NCBI GenBank assembly: GCA_964547855.1
Contig: CAZJPG010000029.1
Span: 1-8,062, forward strand
Reading direction: 5' to 3'
DNA: 8,062 bases
DNA from: JBAZHE01 sp964547855
GTDB taxonomy: Bacteria > Patescibacteriota > Patescibacteriia > Patescibacteriales > WJLG01
Shown: one piece after another, positions 1-5,623 of the stretch
Layout: every line of letters begins with the position of its first letter
Position numbering within the stretch: position 1 is the stretch's first letter
Translations under genes and position numbers: made by a program
The notes under the pieces: generated by a model
Database searches by the model: none
What the model saw: the letters and a program-made list of their open reading frames with translations, nothing else
What the model was told of the DNA's origin: nothing

Positions 1-62
1 AGGAATCGAACCTACGTAACCAGCTTAGAAGGCTGGTGTTCTATCCATTGAACTACGGGCGC
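1..62 (-). tRNA. tRNA-Arg(TCT), 3' end cut by window edge
   Basis: Read on the minus strand, the acceptor strand GCGCCCG begins at 62, followed by T8-A9, a D-stem GTTC/GAAC, an anticodon stem CCAGC/GCTGG with loop CTTCTAA, a four-base variable loop and the T-arm GTAGG-TTCGATT-CCT. The anticodon is TCT, which decodes AGA (and possibly AGG) as arginine. The last two bases of the T-stem and the 3' acceptor strand lie beyond base 1. T54, T55 and C56 are all normal. It lies 109 bases downstream of the TrmH-family gene on the same strand, with candidate promoters in between. Confidence 0.93.
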
Positions 63-79
63 AAAACACCACCCCTTTT

Positions 80-109
80 ATTATGGGTCGACCTTAGGGC
101 GGTAAACAA
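80..109 (-). promoter_or_regulatory. Candidate proximal promoter of tRNA-Arg
   Basis: On the minus strand CATAAT (85-80, five of six matches to the -10 consensus) is preceded by TTGTTT (109-104) at 18 bases, or by TTTACC (106-101) at 15 bases. Initiation would fall near 73, giving a leader of about 11 bases before the tRNA 5' end at 62. The 8-bp palindrome GGTCGACC lies inside the spacer. The -35 is weak, so this is a tentative call. Confidence 0.4.
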
Positions 110-130
110 AAATTGCCTTTTATGGGCAAC
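108..130 (-). terminator. Small hairpin with T-run after the TrmH-family gene
   Basis: On the minus strand the arms TTGCC (129-125) and GGCAA (117-113) enclose a seven-base loop and are followed by TTTTTGTTT. It lies about 43 bases past the methyltransferase stop, so it can serve as a weak intrinsic terminator. The stem is only 5 bp. The first base of this structure also coincides with the predicted start of transcription from the upstream promoter (137-165), so it could instead be a 5' hairpin of that transcript. Confidence 0.45.
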
Positions 131-136
131 AAGAAT

Positions 137-165
137 AATTTAACAAAAAGTCAGACAAAAGTCAA
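137..165 (-). promoter_or_regulatory. Candidate promoter upstream of tRNA-Arg
   Basis: On the minus strand TTGACT (165-160) and TAAATT (142-137) are separated by exactly 17 bases. It begins 7 bases past the stop codon of the TrmH-family gene and points to tRNA-Arg. Predicted initiation is near 130, at the first base of the small hairpin at 113-129. Box quality is good, but this is a visual prediction. Confidence 0.45.
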
Positions 166-171
166 TATTCG

Positions 172-963
172 CTATTTTCCCCGTTGTCTGACGGCCTCGA
201 ACAGTAAAATAGCCGCGCTGGCCGAAAGATTCAAGGAATCCACTACGCCCTTCATCGGAATCTTGATATATTCATCGGCATCCTCGCGCCAAAGTTCCGA
301 CAGACCAGAATGCTCGGCTCCAAGGACAAAGGCCGTACCAGCTTTATAATCAAACTCGTAAAAATCCTTTTCTCCCCTTTTGGATGTGGCATAAGTCGTC
401 ACCCCTTTTTCTTTCAACCACTTCATAGTCTCTTCGACGGAAGCCTTAATTATCTTGTGATCGAAAATCGAGCCAATGGATGAACGAATGGCATTAGGAT
501 GATAGATGTCGAGCTGCGGATCATTAACAATAACTAGATCAACGCCAGCCGCATCGGCTGTGCGCATGATCGCTCCAAAATTGCCAGGCTTCTCCGTTCC
601 TTCCAAAACCATTATTAAAGGATTTTCTGGCAATTCTACATTATCCAGAGAAATTAGCCTCTCCATAAACAATGCTACATATCCATCAGGGGTCTCGCGA
701 TATGTGATCTTCTCAAATACTTCGCGTGAAACATTAGCGATTAATTTTTTGTCTTTATCCACTCCGAAAAAAGATGGATTTTCACCGCCGTATTCACTGC
801 AATAAAATATCTCTACCATGGTCAAACCAGCCTTCATGGCCGCCACAACCTCTTTATATCCTTCAACGACTACAACTTTCTGTTTGCGTCTTTCCGAAGC
901 CTTGGAGAGCTTTATGACATTCTTGATCTTTGGATTGTCCGTGCTTTCTATAAAATAAGCCAT
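172..963 (-). CDS. SpoU/TrmH-family RNA 2'-O-ribose methyltransferase
   Basis: The 263-residue protein should transfer a methyl group from S-adenosylmethionine to a ribose 2'-OH in rRNA or tRNA. An N-terminal substrate-binding domain (about residues 5-95) precedes the SPOUT knot domain. All three SpoU motifs are visible: motif 1 EGTEKPGNFGAIMRTADAAG (121-140, with N128 and R134), motif 2 FVLGAEHSG (212-220) and motif 3 IKIPMKGVVDSLNLSASA (233-250, with S243, N245 and S247). The exact nucleotide cannot be read from sequence; RlmB-, TsnR- or TrmH-like targets are all possible. The ATG at 963 is preferred to an in-frame GTG at 987: it follows the sdpI stop by one base (TAATATG), and an AAGGA sequence inside the end of sdpI lies about 10 bases upstream. 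The gene is therefore probably translationally coupled to sdpI. It is the last gene of the ArsR-SdpI operon. Confidence 0.93.
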   Translation of the reverse strand: MAYFIESTDNPKIKNVIKLSKASERRKQKVVVVEGYKEVVAAMKAGLTMVEIFYCSEYGGENPSFFGVDKDKKLIANVSREVFEKITYRETPDGYVALFMERLISLDNVELPENPLIMVLEGTEKPGNFGAIMRTADAAGVDLVIVNDPQLDIYHPNAIRSSIGSIFDHKIIKASVEETMKWLKEKGVTTYATSKRGEKDFYEFDYKAGTAFVLGAEHSGLSELWREDADEYIKIPMKGVVDSLNLSASAAILLFEAVRQRGK

Positions 964-964
964 A

Positions 965-1633
965 TTATTTTTTTCCTTTTTTCTCACTTAAATATACGAG
1001 ATAGGAATAGACTATCGTTCCGAACAATATCATCATAATCGCAATAACGAACAAAGGCAAGCGCAAAGGCAAGGGGGCTAAGCCGGAAAGACCGATCAAC
1101 GCCCCAGAGACCATAAAAACCTTGCCGCCTAAACGATGTGTCTTATTCCAAACCGTCTCACTGGACAATGTCCAAGGAGTCCTTATTCCAAAGAACCAAT
1201 TCATCTTAACCTTAGAAAGATAGTTTCCAAGAACGATAAAAAGCACGCCGATAGACAGAGGCACCCAAACCCCAACATTAAGATCCATCCCAATATTACT
1301 AAGCGAGGCCACAAAATAGATCAAGACCATAATAGCCAAGATCAAATTGCGAAAGACATTATAAACACGAGAGAACTCTTTATAGCGATCCTTTTTTGGG
1401 TCAAACAAAGGTATGACCAAAAACAAAAGATACATACCGGATATTATGGCCGGAAGAAGAAAGGCCGCCAAGCCCCTACCACTCCAACCATCGGCCTCAC
1501 CCCTAACATTCCAATGCGTTATGACCCTGTCTGGAAAATGAGCATAGAAATAAAATGCTGCCACCCAAGAAGCAACTAAAAGTAAGATCGACAAAAGTTC
1601 AGTTAAAAATGTGATTTTAATAGGATTTTTCAT
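965..1633 (-). CDS. sdpI: SdpI-family integral membrane protein (DUF1648 plus SdpI domain)
   Basis: This 222-residue protein has about six predicted membrane segments (about 10-30, 55-76, 95-113, 121-139, 170-187 and 191-214). The N-terminal half has the DUF1648 pattern FPDRVITHWNVRGEADGW (33-50). The second half has the SdpI signature NWFFGIRTPWTLSSETVW (145-162) followed by KTHRLGG. In Bacillus subtilis SdpI confers immunity to the SDP cannibalism toxin and, when toxin is bound, sequesters the repressor SdpR at the membrane; the length here is close to that 207-residue protein. The gene starts four bases after the stop of an ArsR-family repressor, the same order as sdpRI. No toxin gene (sdpABC) is in the window, so immunity to an outside toxin or envelope-stress sensing are inferences. 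No clear Shine-Dalgarno site precedes the ATG, so coupling to the repressor gene is likely. Confidence 0.88.
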   Translation of the reverse strand: MKNPIKITFLTELLSILLLVASWVAAFYFYAHFPDRVITHWNVRGEADGWSGRGLAAFLLPAIISGMYLLFLVIPLFDPKKDRYKEFSRVYNVFRNLILAIMVLIYFVASLSNIGMDLNVGVWVPLSIGVLFIVLGNYLSKVKMNWFFGIRTPWTLSSETVWNKTHRLGGKVFMVSGALIGLSGLAPLPLRLPLFVIAIMMILFGTIVYSYLVYLSEKKGKK

Positions 1634-1637
1634 ATGA

Positions 1638-1904
1638 TTATTTTTTCTTTAAAAATTTAAATATTTGCTCGGCGGCTTCTTCAAAAACGCTCAAATTCAA
1701 AGAATATATCTGTAATTGGCCATCGCGCCGCACACTAACCAAATCGGCCTCTTTTAAAACCGACAAATGATGAGAGATCGATGGGGCGGTCATACTAAAA
1801 TGACTACCGACCTCACCAGCCGATAAATCGCTCTTTTTAAGCAGCTCTAACATACGAATACGGGTAGGGTCAGAGAGGGCTGAAAATGTTTTAGCTAAAG
1901 ACAT
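1638..1904 (-). CDS. ArsR-family winged-helix repressor, SdpR-like
   Basis: This is an 88-residue DNA-binding protein, about the size of SdpR. ALSDPTRIRMLELL (9-22) is the typical ArsR opening helix. The recognition helix-turn-helix spans about 29-57 (TAPSISHHLSVLKEADLV, 39-56), followed by the beta-wing VRRDGQLQIYSL (58-69). There is no cysteine anywhere and no ELCVCD metal-binding motif, so it is not a classical metal sensor. With SdpI encoded directly downstream, release by membrane sequestration, as for SdpR, is the best hypothesis. The ATG at 1904 is chosen: an in-frame TTG at 1925 would add seven residues but lies only two bases from the predicted transcription start and inside the operator. 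A strong promoter and an inverted-repeat cluster lie just upstream, which fits autorepression of the three-gene operon. Confidence 0.9.
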   Translation of the reverse strand: MSLAKTFSALSDPTRIRMLELLKKSDLSAGEVGSHFSMTAPSISHHLSVLKEADLVSVRRDGQLQIYSLNLSVFEEAAEQIFKFLKKK

Positions 1905-1915
1905 AATTATTAGAT

Positions 1916-1940
1916 ATTTAGACAACTATCTAAATTAGAT
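1916..1940 (-). promoter_or_regulatory. Inverted-repeat operator cluster, probable ArsR/SdpR-type binding site
   Basis: A perfect dyad ATTTAGA-N6-TCTAAAT occupies 1916-1935. A second palindrome, ATCTAA-A-TTAGAT on the plus strand, occupies 1928-1940 and shares its half-site with the first. A further TTAGAT lies at 1910-1915. The sites cover the -10 box and predicted start of the promoter of the ArsR gene, the usual position for an autorepressor. Binding is inferred from position and symmetry only. Confidence 0.7.
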
Positions 1941-1961
1941 CATTTCACACAACTTTGTCAA
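1934..1961 (-). promoter_or_regulatory. Promoter of the arsR-sdpI-trmH-family operon
   Basis: On the minus strand a perfect TTGACA (1961-1956) is followed after 16 bases by TCTAAT (1939-1934, five of six matches). Initiation should occur near 1927, giving a 5' leader of about 23 bases before the ATG at 1904. The -10 and start region are overlapped by the inverted-repeat operator. This is the best sigma-70-type promoter in the window. Confidence 0.72.
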
Positions 1962-1969
1962 TGCCTTAC

Positions 1970-2000
1970 AAAAAAAGAGACCCTTTTAAAGGGGTCTCTC
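1970..2000 (-). terminator. Intrinsic terminator of the membrane/spermidine-synthase-like gene
   Basis: A hairpin with arms AGAGACCC (1976-1983) and GGGTCTCT (1992-1999) and a short TTTTAAAG loop is followed on the minus strand by a run of seven T. It lies 18 bases past the stop codon at 2018 and directly before the promoter of the next operon. Confidence 0.88.
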
Positions 2001-2017
2001 GAACATTGCTCTTAAAA

Positions 2018-3499
2018 TCACGAGATCTTCATCATGTAGTAATCGACCGGGGCCTGATCGTCGGTTAACACTGGTAAATCGACATTGATCGGTTGGCGCC
2101 ATTGATTATCGATATACCCCTTGAGTTCAGCGCTATCAGGACGCAGCCCTCCTTCCCATTTTTTCTTAAGACCGACCAATATTAAATTTTGATGCTTGGC
2201 TGGATCGACCGGATACACCCTAAACAAGAAAAGTTCCGGAAACACTTCTTTGTAGGTGGCGTATTCGGCACGCAAAAATCTTCCGTCTTCACCATTAATG
2301 GCCGAGATAATATTGACCATCACCACCCCATTGTCGTCGAGGGAATCATATATTCTTTGCACCGCCTCTTGCGTCGTTAATTGATATGGTATCGAAGCCG
2401 TAGAATTAAAGGCGTCGACATATATCGCATCATATTTCTTTTTATTTCGGTTGAGAAAAACTCTGCCGTCTTCATGATAGATGTTTAGGCGATCAGTGTC
2501 TGGCAAATTAAAATATTTTTTTGCCAAAGCCGTCATCCCGGGGTCGATCTCCGCCACGTCCAGGGTGGCTGCACCATGTTTTTGCAAAAAATCCTTAGGA
2601 TAGGAGTAGGCCGCTCCTCCGACAACTAAAGCCTCTTTAATATCACGATTGAAATAATCGGCTAAACGATAGAATTTAGAGTATTTAAACACTAAGTCGT
2701 CATCTTTATCAAGAAACATGCCAGACTGGACGGCTAAAGGATCAGTCAACAAACTTAAGACCGGACGACCAGAGACCGCAGTGCCTGGCCTGATCCATAT
2801 TCTATTGTAGGCCGTATCGACATCGACTAATTTTCCTGGTTGGGCCTTTAAACTTTGCCACAAAGACAAACCTAAGCCACCCAGCAATAAAACCGCCAAA
2901 AAAACCCTTAGCTTAAAAAAACGACCAGAATAAACTATCAAAGAGACCGTCATCAACATCACAGCAATAAAATACAAGACTCTGATCGTCCCTAAAAATG
3001 GTATAAGCAAAAACCCAGCTGCAAAAGTACCGACTATACTACCAACAGTAGATAAGGCGTAAAGATTGCCGACCGTCCTTCCTGAGGAGTCGACCGAAGA
3101 CATTTTAAGTCTGGCGGCATAAGGAGAAACTATGCCAAGTAAAAAACTTGGTATAGAAAAAAGCAATAAAGTGGCCAATAAGGACCCGAAATAAATATTG
3201 CCAACTCCTTTTTGAATAGAGTCCAAAAGCCAGCTATTGGTAATTATCACTAGAAAGACCGACAGGGACGATAAAAATATCACCACAGACAATATCTTGG
3301 CATCGACCGATTTATCGGCCAATCGACCACCATACCAATAACCAAGACTTAAAAACCCCATGACGACACCAATCAGCGTGGTCCAAACCACTAAAGAAGT
3401 TCCAACATAAGGCGCCAGCACCCTGGAACCAACTAACTCCAAGATCATTAAGCAAGCGCCACACAGGAACACGGCGATCTCCAATGAGTATTTCTTCAT
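2018..3499 (-). CDS. Membrane domain fused to a spermidine-synthase-like methyltransferase-fold domain
   Basis: The 493-residue protein has about seven hydrophobic segments in residues 8-215 and a cytosolic SpeE-like domain from about 225 onward. Rossmann-fold landmarks are VVGGAAYSYP (292-301, glycine loop), VAEIDP (315-320, acidic ribose-binding residues E317 and D319), HEDGRVFL (342-349) and YDAIYVDAFNSTASIPYQLT (356-375). D362 aligns with the first Asp of the spermidine synthase D-x-x-D motif, but the second position is N365. The protein belongs to the fused MFS/spermidine synthase-like group, whose substrate is generally unknown. Ordinary spermidine synthesis is doubtful because of the altered motif, the membrane domain and the absence of a decarboxylase gene nearby. 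It follows the thioredoxin-CcdA fusion by 64 bases; that gap holds a candidate promoter and a perfect palindrome. No Shine-Dalgarno site is seen. A terminator follows. Confidence 0.86.
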   Translation of the reverse strand: MKKYSLEIAVFLCGACLMILELVGSRVLAPYVGTSLVVWTTLIGVVMGFLSLGYWYGGRLADKSVDAKILSVVIFLSSLSVFLVIITNSWLLDSIQKGVGNIYFGSLLATLLLFSIPSFLLGIVSPYAARLKMSSVDSSGRTVGNLYALSTVGSIVGTFAAGFLLIPFLGTIRVLYFIAVMLMTVSLIVYSGRFFKLRVFLAVLLLGGLGLSLWQSLKAQPGKLVDVDTAYNRIWIRPGTAVSGRPVLSLLTDPLAVQSGMFLDKDDDLVFKYSKFYRLADYFNRDIKEALVVGGAAYSYPKDFLQKHGAATLDVAEIDPGMTALAKKYFNLPDTDRLNIYHEDGRVFLNRNKKKYDAIYVDAFNSTASIPYQLTTQEAVQRIYDSLDDNGVVMVNIISAINGEDGRFLRAEYATYKEVFPELFLFRVYPVDPAKHQNLILVGLKKKWEGGLRPDSAELKGYIDNQWRQPINVDLPVLTDDQAPVDYYMMKIS

Positions 3500-3514
3500 A
3501 TTTTTACAAGAACA

Positions 3515-3534
3515 GACAAGGAAACTTCCTTGTC
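3515..3534 (-). repeat. Perfect 9-2-9 palindrome before the membrane/SpeE-like gene
   Basis: GACAAGGAA-AC-TTCCTTGTC is perfectly symmetric and ends 15 bases upstream of the start codon at 3499. On the minus strand it is followed by TGTTCTTG rather than a clean T-run, so it would be a poor terminator for the upstream gene. It coincides with the predicted transcription start, so it may be an operator or a 5' mRNA hairpin. Confidence 0.6.
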
Positions 3535-3539
3535 CGTTG

Positions 3540-3567
3540 ATTATTTATATATTGTAAAAAAGATCAA
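3540..3567 (-). promoter_or_regulatory. Candidate promoter of the membrane/SpeE-like gene
   Basis: On the minus strand TTGATC (3567-3562) and AATAAT (3545-3540, five of six matches) are spaced 16 bases apart. The -35 overlaps the stop codon of the upstream gene. Predicted initiation is near 3533, at the edge of the perfect palindrome. The region is very AT-rich, so chance matches are easy. Confidence 0.35.
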
Positions 3568-4781
3568 CCGAACATTAACCACCCAGGCTTGAATACCAAC
3601 AATATACCAACTAAAAGCATTATTATGCCACCCACTATATTAGAAATGCGCGTATATTTAGCGGTCACGCCCTTGAGTCGTAAAGTCATCATGGCCACCA
3701 AGAATATAATAATATCATCGGCCATAAAAACGGCTATATACAAAGAAAGATAAAGATAATACTGCAAAGGAGGCAAATTCGACAATGACAATACTTGAGT
3801 ATAGATGGCTGGTAATCCGGCAGAGCAAACGAGTTCTACTAAATTCATAGCCGCAGCTAAAGCTATTATACCACCCAAAGCTAAATAGAACTTATCGGCA
3901 GAAACTATCTTTTTAAGCCTGTCGACGGTCTTTTGTTTGCCATCGGATCCGACGACCTCACATTCTCCACCCTTGTTAGTGAAAAATTCCTTAACATGAT
4001 AACCACCACTTATAAGAGCCACGGCCGCTACGGCGATCCTTACCCAGAAAATAAAACCAATGAAAAGAAAGAGATTGAGCCAGGCCGCCAAAAACAAGTA
4101 ATAGACTAGCCCAGAGGTTACTATAAAAGCCGAACCAAGTATCCACATCTTCTTGCGATCATTCATGCCCAAAAGCAAACTAATAAGAAAGATCAATATC
4201 CACATGGCACAAGGATTGAATCCGTCCATGGCACCAATCAGAAGCGTCAACATTGGCAATGACAAAGTCTTAACATCGACCTCACCCAAGAAAGGCACTT
4301 TCATCTTTTGTGGTAACTCATTGGATTGAGTACTTGTCGCCTGACACCCAACCTCGGCCGGAATATCGGACTTTATTATCGGTGCCACAAAATCTTGGCA
4401 ATTATCATCTGCTAAATACTCCCGTATAGCGGACTCTATTTTGGTCCCGGTGGTCGAATCACTTTGATAGCCGACGAACGACTTATCACTAATGATCGTC
4501 ACTGGAACGCCGGAGGTGTTAATCCCTAGTCTCTTGGCGGTTTCCGAAAGCATTCTGGCATTATCCATATTCTTCCAAACCTCGAAACGTTCAATCTTTA
4601 AATCTGGATATTTACGAATAATATAAGAATCGAAAAATGCTTCTTCCTTAGCGCAATGAGGACATCCGTCTCCATAGAAGAAATAGAGAACCTTCTCACC
4701 ATGAGCCGAACTTGCCTTTGGAGATAACAAAATCGCCAAAAACGAGAGACCCAAAATTATATTTATTAAATATTTTTTCAT
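3564..4781 (-). CDS. Secreted thioredoxin-like domain fused to a CcdA/DsbD-like membrane domain
   Basis: This is a 405-residue protein from the ATG at 4781. Residues 1-26 look like a signal peptide or signal anchor (KK, hydrophobic core, then ASSA). A thioredoxin/glutaredoxin-like domain follows (about 28-125) with the redox motif GDGCPHC (C40, C43) and the cis-proline loop GVPVTII (91-97). From about 175 there are roughly six membrane segments. DGFNPCAMW (186-194, C191) and ELVCSAGLP (316-324, C319) resemble the paired membrane cysteines of CcdA/DsbD. The expected role is passing electrons from cytosolic thioredoxin across the membrane to the attached outer domain for disulfide chemistry; direction and partners are inferred. 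Extra cysteines C128 and C146 lie in the linker and C274 in a membrane-domain loop. An in-frame TTG at 4820 would place 13 polar residues before the signal peptide and lies upstream of the predicted -10, so it is rejected. AAGGGTG lies eight bases before the ATG. Confidence 0.87.
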   Translation of the reverse strand: MKKYLINIILGLSFLAILLSPKASSAHGEKVLYFFYGDGCPHCAKEEAFFDSYIIRKYPDLKIERFEVWKNMDNARMLSETAKRLGINTSGVPVTIISDKSFVGYQSDSTTGTKIESAIREYLADDNCQDFVAPIIKSDIPAEVGCQATSTQSNELPQKMKVPFLGEVDVKTLSLPMLTLLIGAMDGFNPCAMWILIFLISLLLGMNDRKKMWILGSAFIVTSGLVYYLFLAAWLNLFLFIGFIFWVRIAVAAVALISGGYHVKEFFTNKGGECEVVGSDGKQKTVDRLKKIVSADKFYLALGGIIALAAAMNLVELVCSAGLPAIYTQVLSLSNLPPLQYYLYLSLYIAVFMADDIIIFLVAMMTLRLKGVTAKYTRISNIVGGIIMLLVGILLVFKPGWLMFG

Positions 4782-4809
4782 ATATAAAACACCCTTTTTA
4801 TTATCCCCC

Positions 4810-4837
4810 AGTATAAACAATTTACCCTATTAACCAA
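4810..4837 (-). promoter_or_regulatory. Candidate promoter of the thioredoxin-CcdA fusion gene
   Basis: On the minus strand TTGGTT (4837-4832) and TATACT (4815-4810, five of six matches) are 16 bases apart. Predicted initiation near 4804-4803 gives a leader of about 22 bases containing the purine-rich AAGGGTG ribosome-binding candidate. No hairpin terminator separates truB from this gene, so readthrough from truB is also likely. Confidence 0.5.
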
Positions 4838-4857
4838 CAAAGAGCAAGAAACCATCT

Positions 4858-5541
4858 TTAAGGCATCCAAAGGCTTTTAGTCCAATTATCAGGATTCAAT
4901 TCTTCTGGTCTTACAGCCTTTTCAACTCGATATTCACCAATCGCAGTACGACGCAGCTCCTCAAGATAAGCTCCGCACTCTAAAGATCGACCGATATCAT
5001 CGGCCAGTGATCTTATATAGGTACCACTTGAACATTTGACGATAATTTTAAGATATGGCCAAGAGTAATCCAAAACACTTATTTTATGTATCTCAACGTT
5101 CGCTGGCTTTCTTTCTATGGTCTTTCCGGCACGTGCTAATTCATATAGCTTCTTGCCTCCGACTTTCTTAGCGGAAAACATCGGAGGGACTTGTTCTTGC
5201 TTGCCAATAAAGCCTTTGACTATTTTTTCAACCACTGAACCACTTATCTCTGATCCAGAATATTCCGACGTCACCTTTCCCTCTCGATCGAAGGTGTCCG
5301 TAGTCTTGCCCAACAACAACAAAGCCTCATACTCTTTGTCTTGTTTTAAAAATCTATCTAATAACTTCGTTGCCTGTCGACCGACGCCCATGATCAAAAG
5401 ACCGGAAGCAAAAGGGTCGAGCGTGCCAGCATGTCCAATACGTTTGATTCCTGTCAAACGGCGCAAAAAAGAGACCATACCATGAGATGTTGGTCCAGAC
5501 GGCTTATCTAATAAAATGAAGCCAAAATTATTATTTTCCAT
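4858..5541 (-). CDS. truB: tRNA pseudouridine(55) synthase TruB
   Basis: TruB converts U55 in the T-loop of nearly all tRNAs to pseudouridine and helps tRNA folding. The 227-residue protein shows the N-terminal GFILLDKPSGPTSHGMV (7-23), the catalytic motif GHAGTLDPFASGLL (36-49, nucleophile D42), KEYEALLLLGKTTDTFDREG (69-88), PPMFSAKKVGGKKLYELAR (119-137) and the C-terminal core motif CSSGTYIRSLADDIG (170-184). It is much shorter than the Escherichia coli enzyme (314 residues) and ends soon after the catalytic core, so the C-terminal PUA-like domain appears absent, as in the short bacterial forms. The ATG at 5541 matches the family start. A promoter is placed so that its start point is this ATG. 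It probably shares transcription with the thioredoxin-CcdA gene 76 bases downstream. Confidence 0.97.
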   Translation of the reverse strand: MENNNFGFILLDKPSGPTSHGMVSFLRRLTGIKRIGHAGTLDPFASGLLIMGVGRQATKLLDRFLKQDKEYEALLLLGKTTDTFDREGKVTSEYSGSEISGSVVEKIVKGFIGKQEQVPPMFSAKKVGGKKLYELARAGKTIERKPANVEIHKISVLDYSWPYLKIIVKCSSGTYIRSLADDIGRSLECGAYLEELRRTAIGEYRVEKAVRPEELNPDNWTKSLWMP

Positions 5542-5547
5542 ATTCAG

Positions 5548-5576
5548 ATATTAGCCTCAAAAACATTATTTGGCAA
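5548..5576 (-). promoter_or_regulatory. Promoter of truB, predicted leaderless
   Basis: On the minus strand TTGCCA (5576-5571, five of six) and TAATAT (5553-5548, four of six) are separated by the ideal 17 bases. Only six bases lie between the -10 box and the truB ATG, so the predicted +1 is the A of the ATG. The -35 box overlaps the end of the T-tract of the HD gene terminator. Confidence 0.55.
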
Positions 5577-5615
5577 ATAAAAAGACGGCTTCTAAAAGTA
5601 ATAACGAAACCGTCT
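5575..5615 (-). terminator. Intrinsic terminator of the HD-domain gene
   Basis: On the minus strand the arms AGACGGTTTC (5615-5606) and GAAGCCGTCT (5592-5583) pair over 10 bp with one G-U wobble around a 13-base loop, followed by TTTTATTT. The hairpin begins 8 bases past the stop codon of the HD gene. Confidence 0.85.
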
Positions 5616-5623
5616 ATAGCCAC

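Noticed and set aside
86..93. Palindrome GGTCGACC as an operator
   Set aside because: Only 8 bp and within a tRNA promoter spacer; too short to separate from chance.
506..805. Plus-strand open frame opposite the SpoU methyltransferase gene
   Set aside because: Shadow of a well-conserved gene, with low-complexity Ser-rich content and no motif.
1136..1579. 147-codon plus-strand frame opposite sdpI
   Set aside because: The composition (Pro, Arg, Lys, His, Asn-rich) is what an antisense read of hydrophobic membrane codons gives; no promoter or ribosome-binding site.
1905..1925. TTG start giving the ArsR protein seven more residues
   Set aside because: It lies inside the operator and two bases from the predicted transcription start; the ATG at 1904 gives the normal family length.
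4782..4820. TTG start of the thioredoxin-CcdA gene
   Set aside because: It would put 13 polar residues before a good signal peptide and lies upstream of the predicted -10 box.
5117..5485. Plus-strand open frame opposite truB
   Set aside because: Antisense to all catalytic motifs of truB; no initiation signal.
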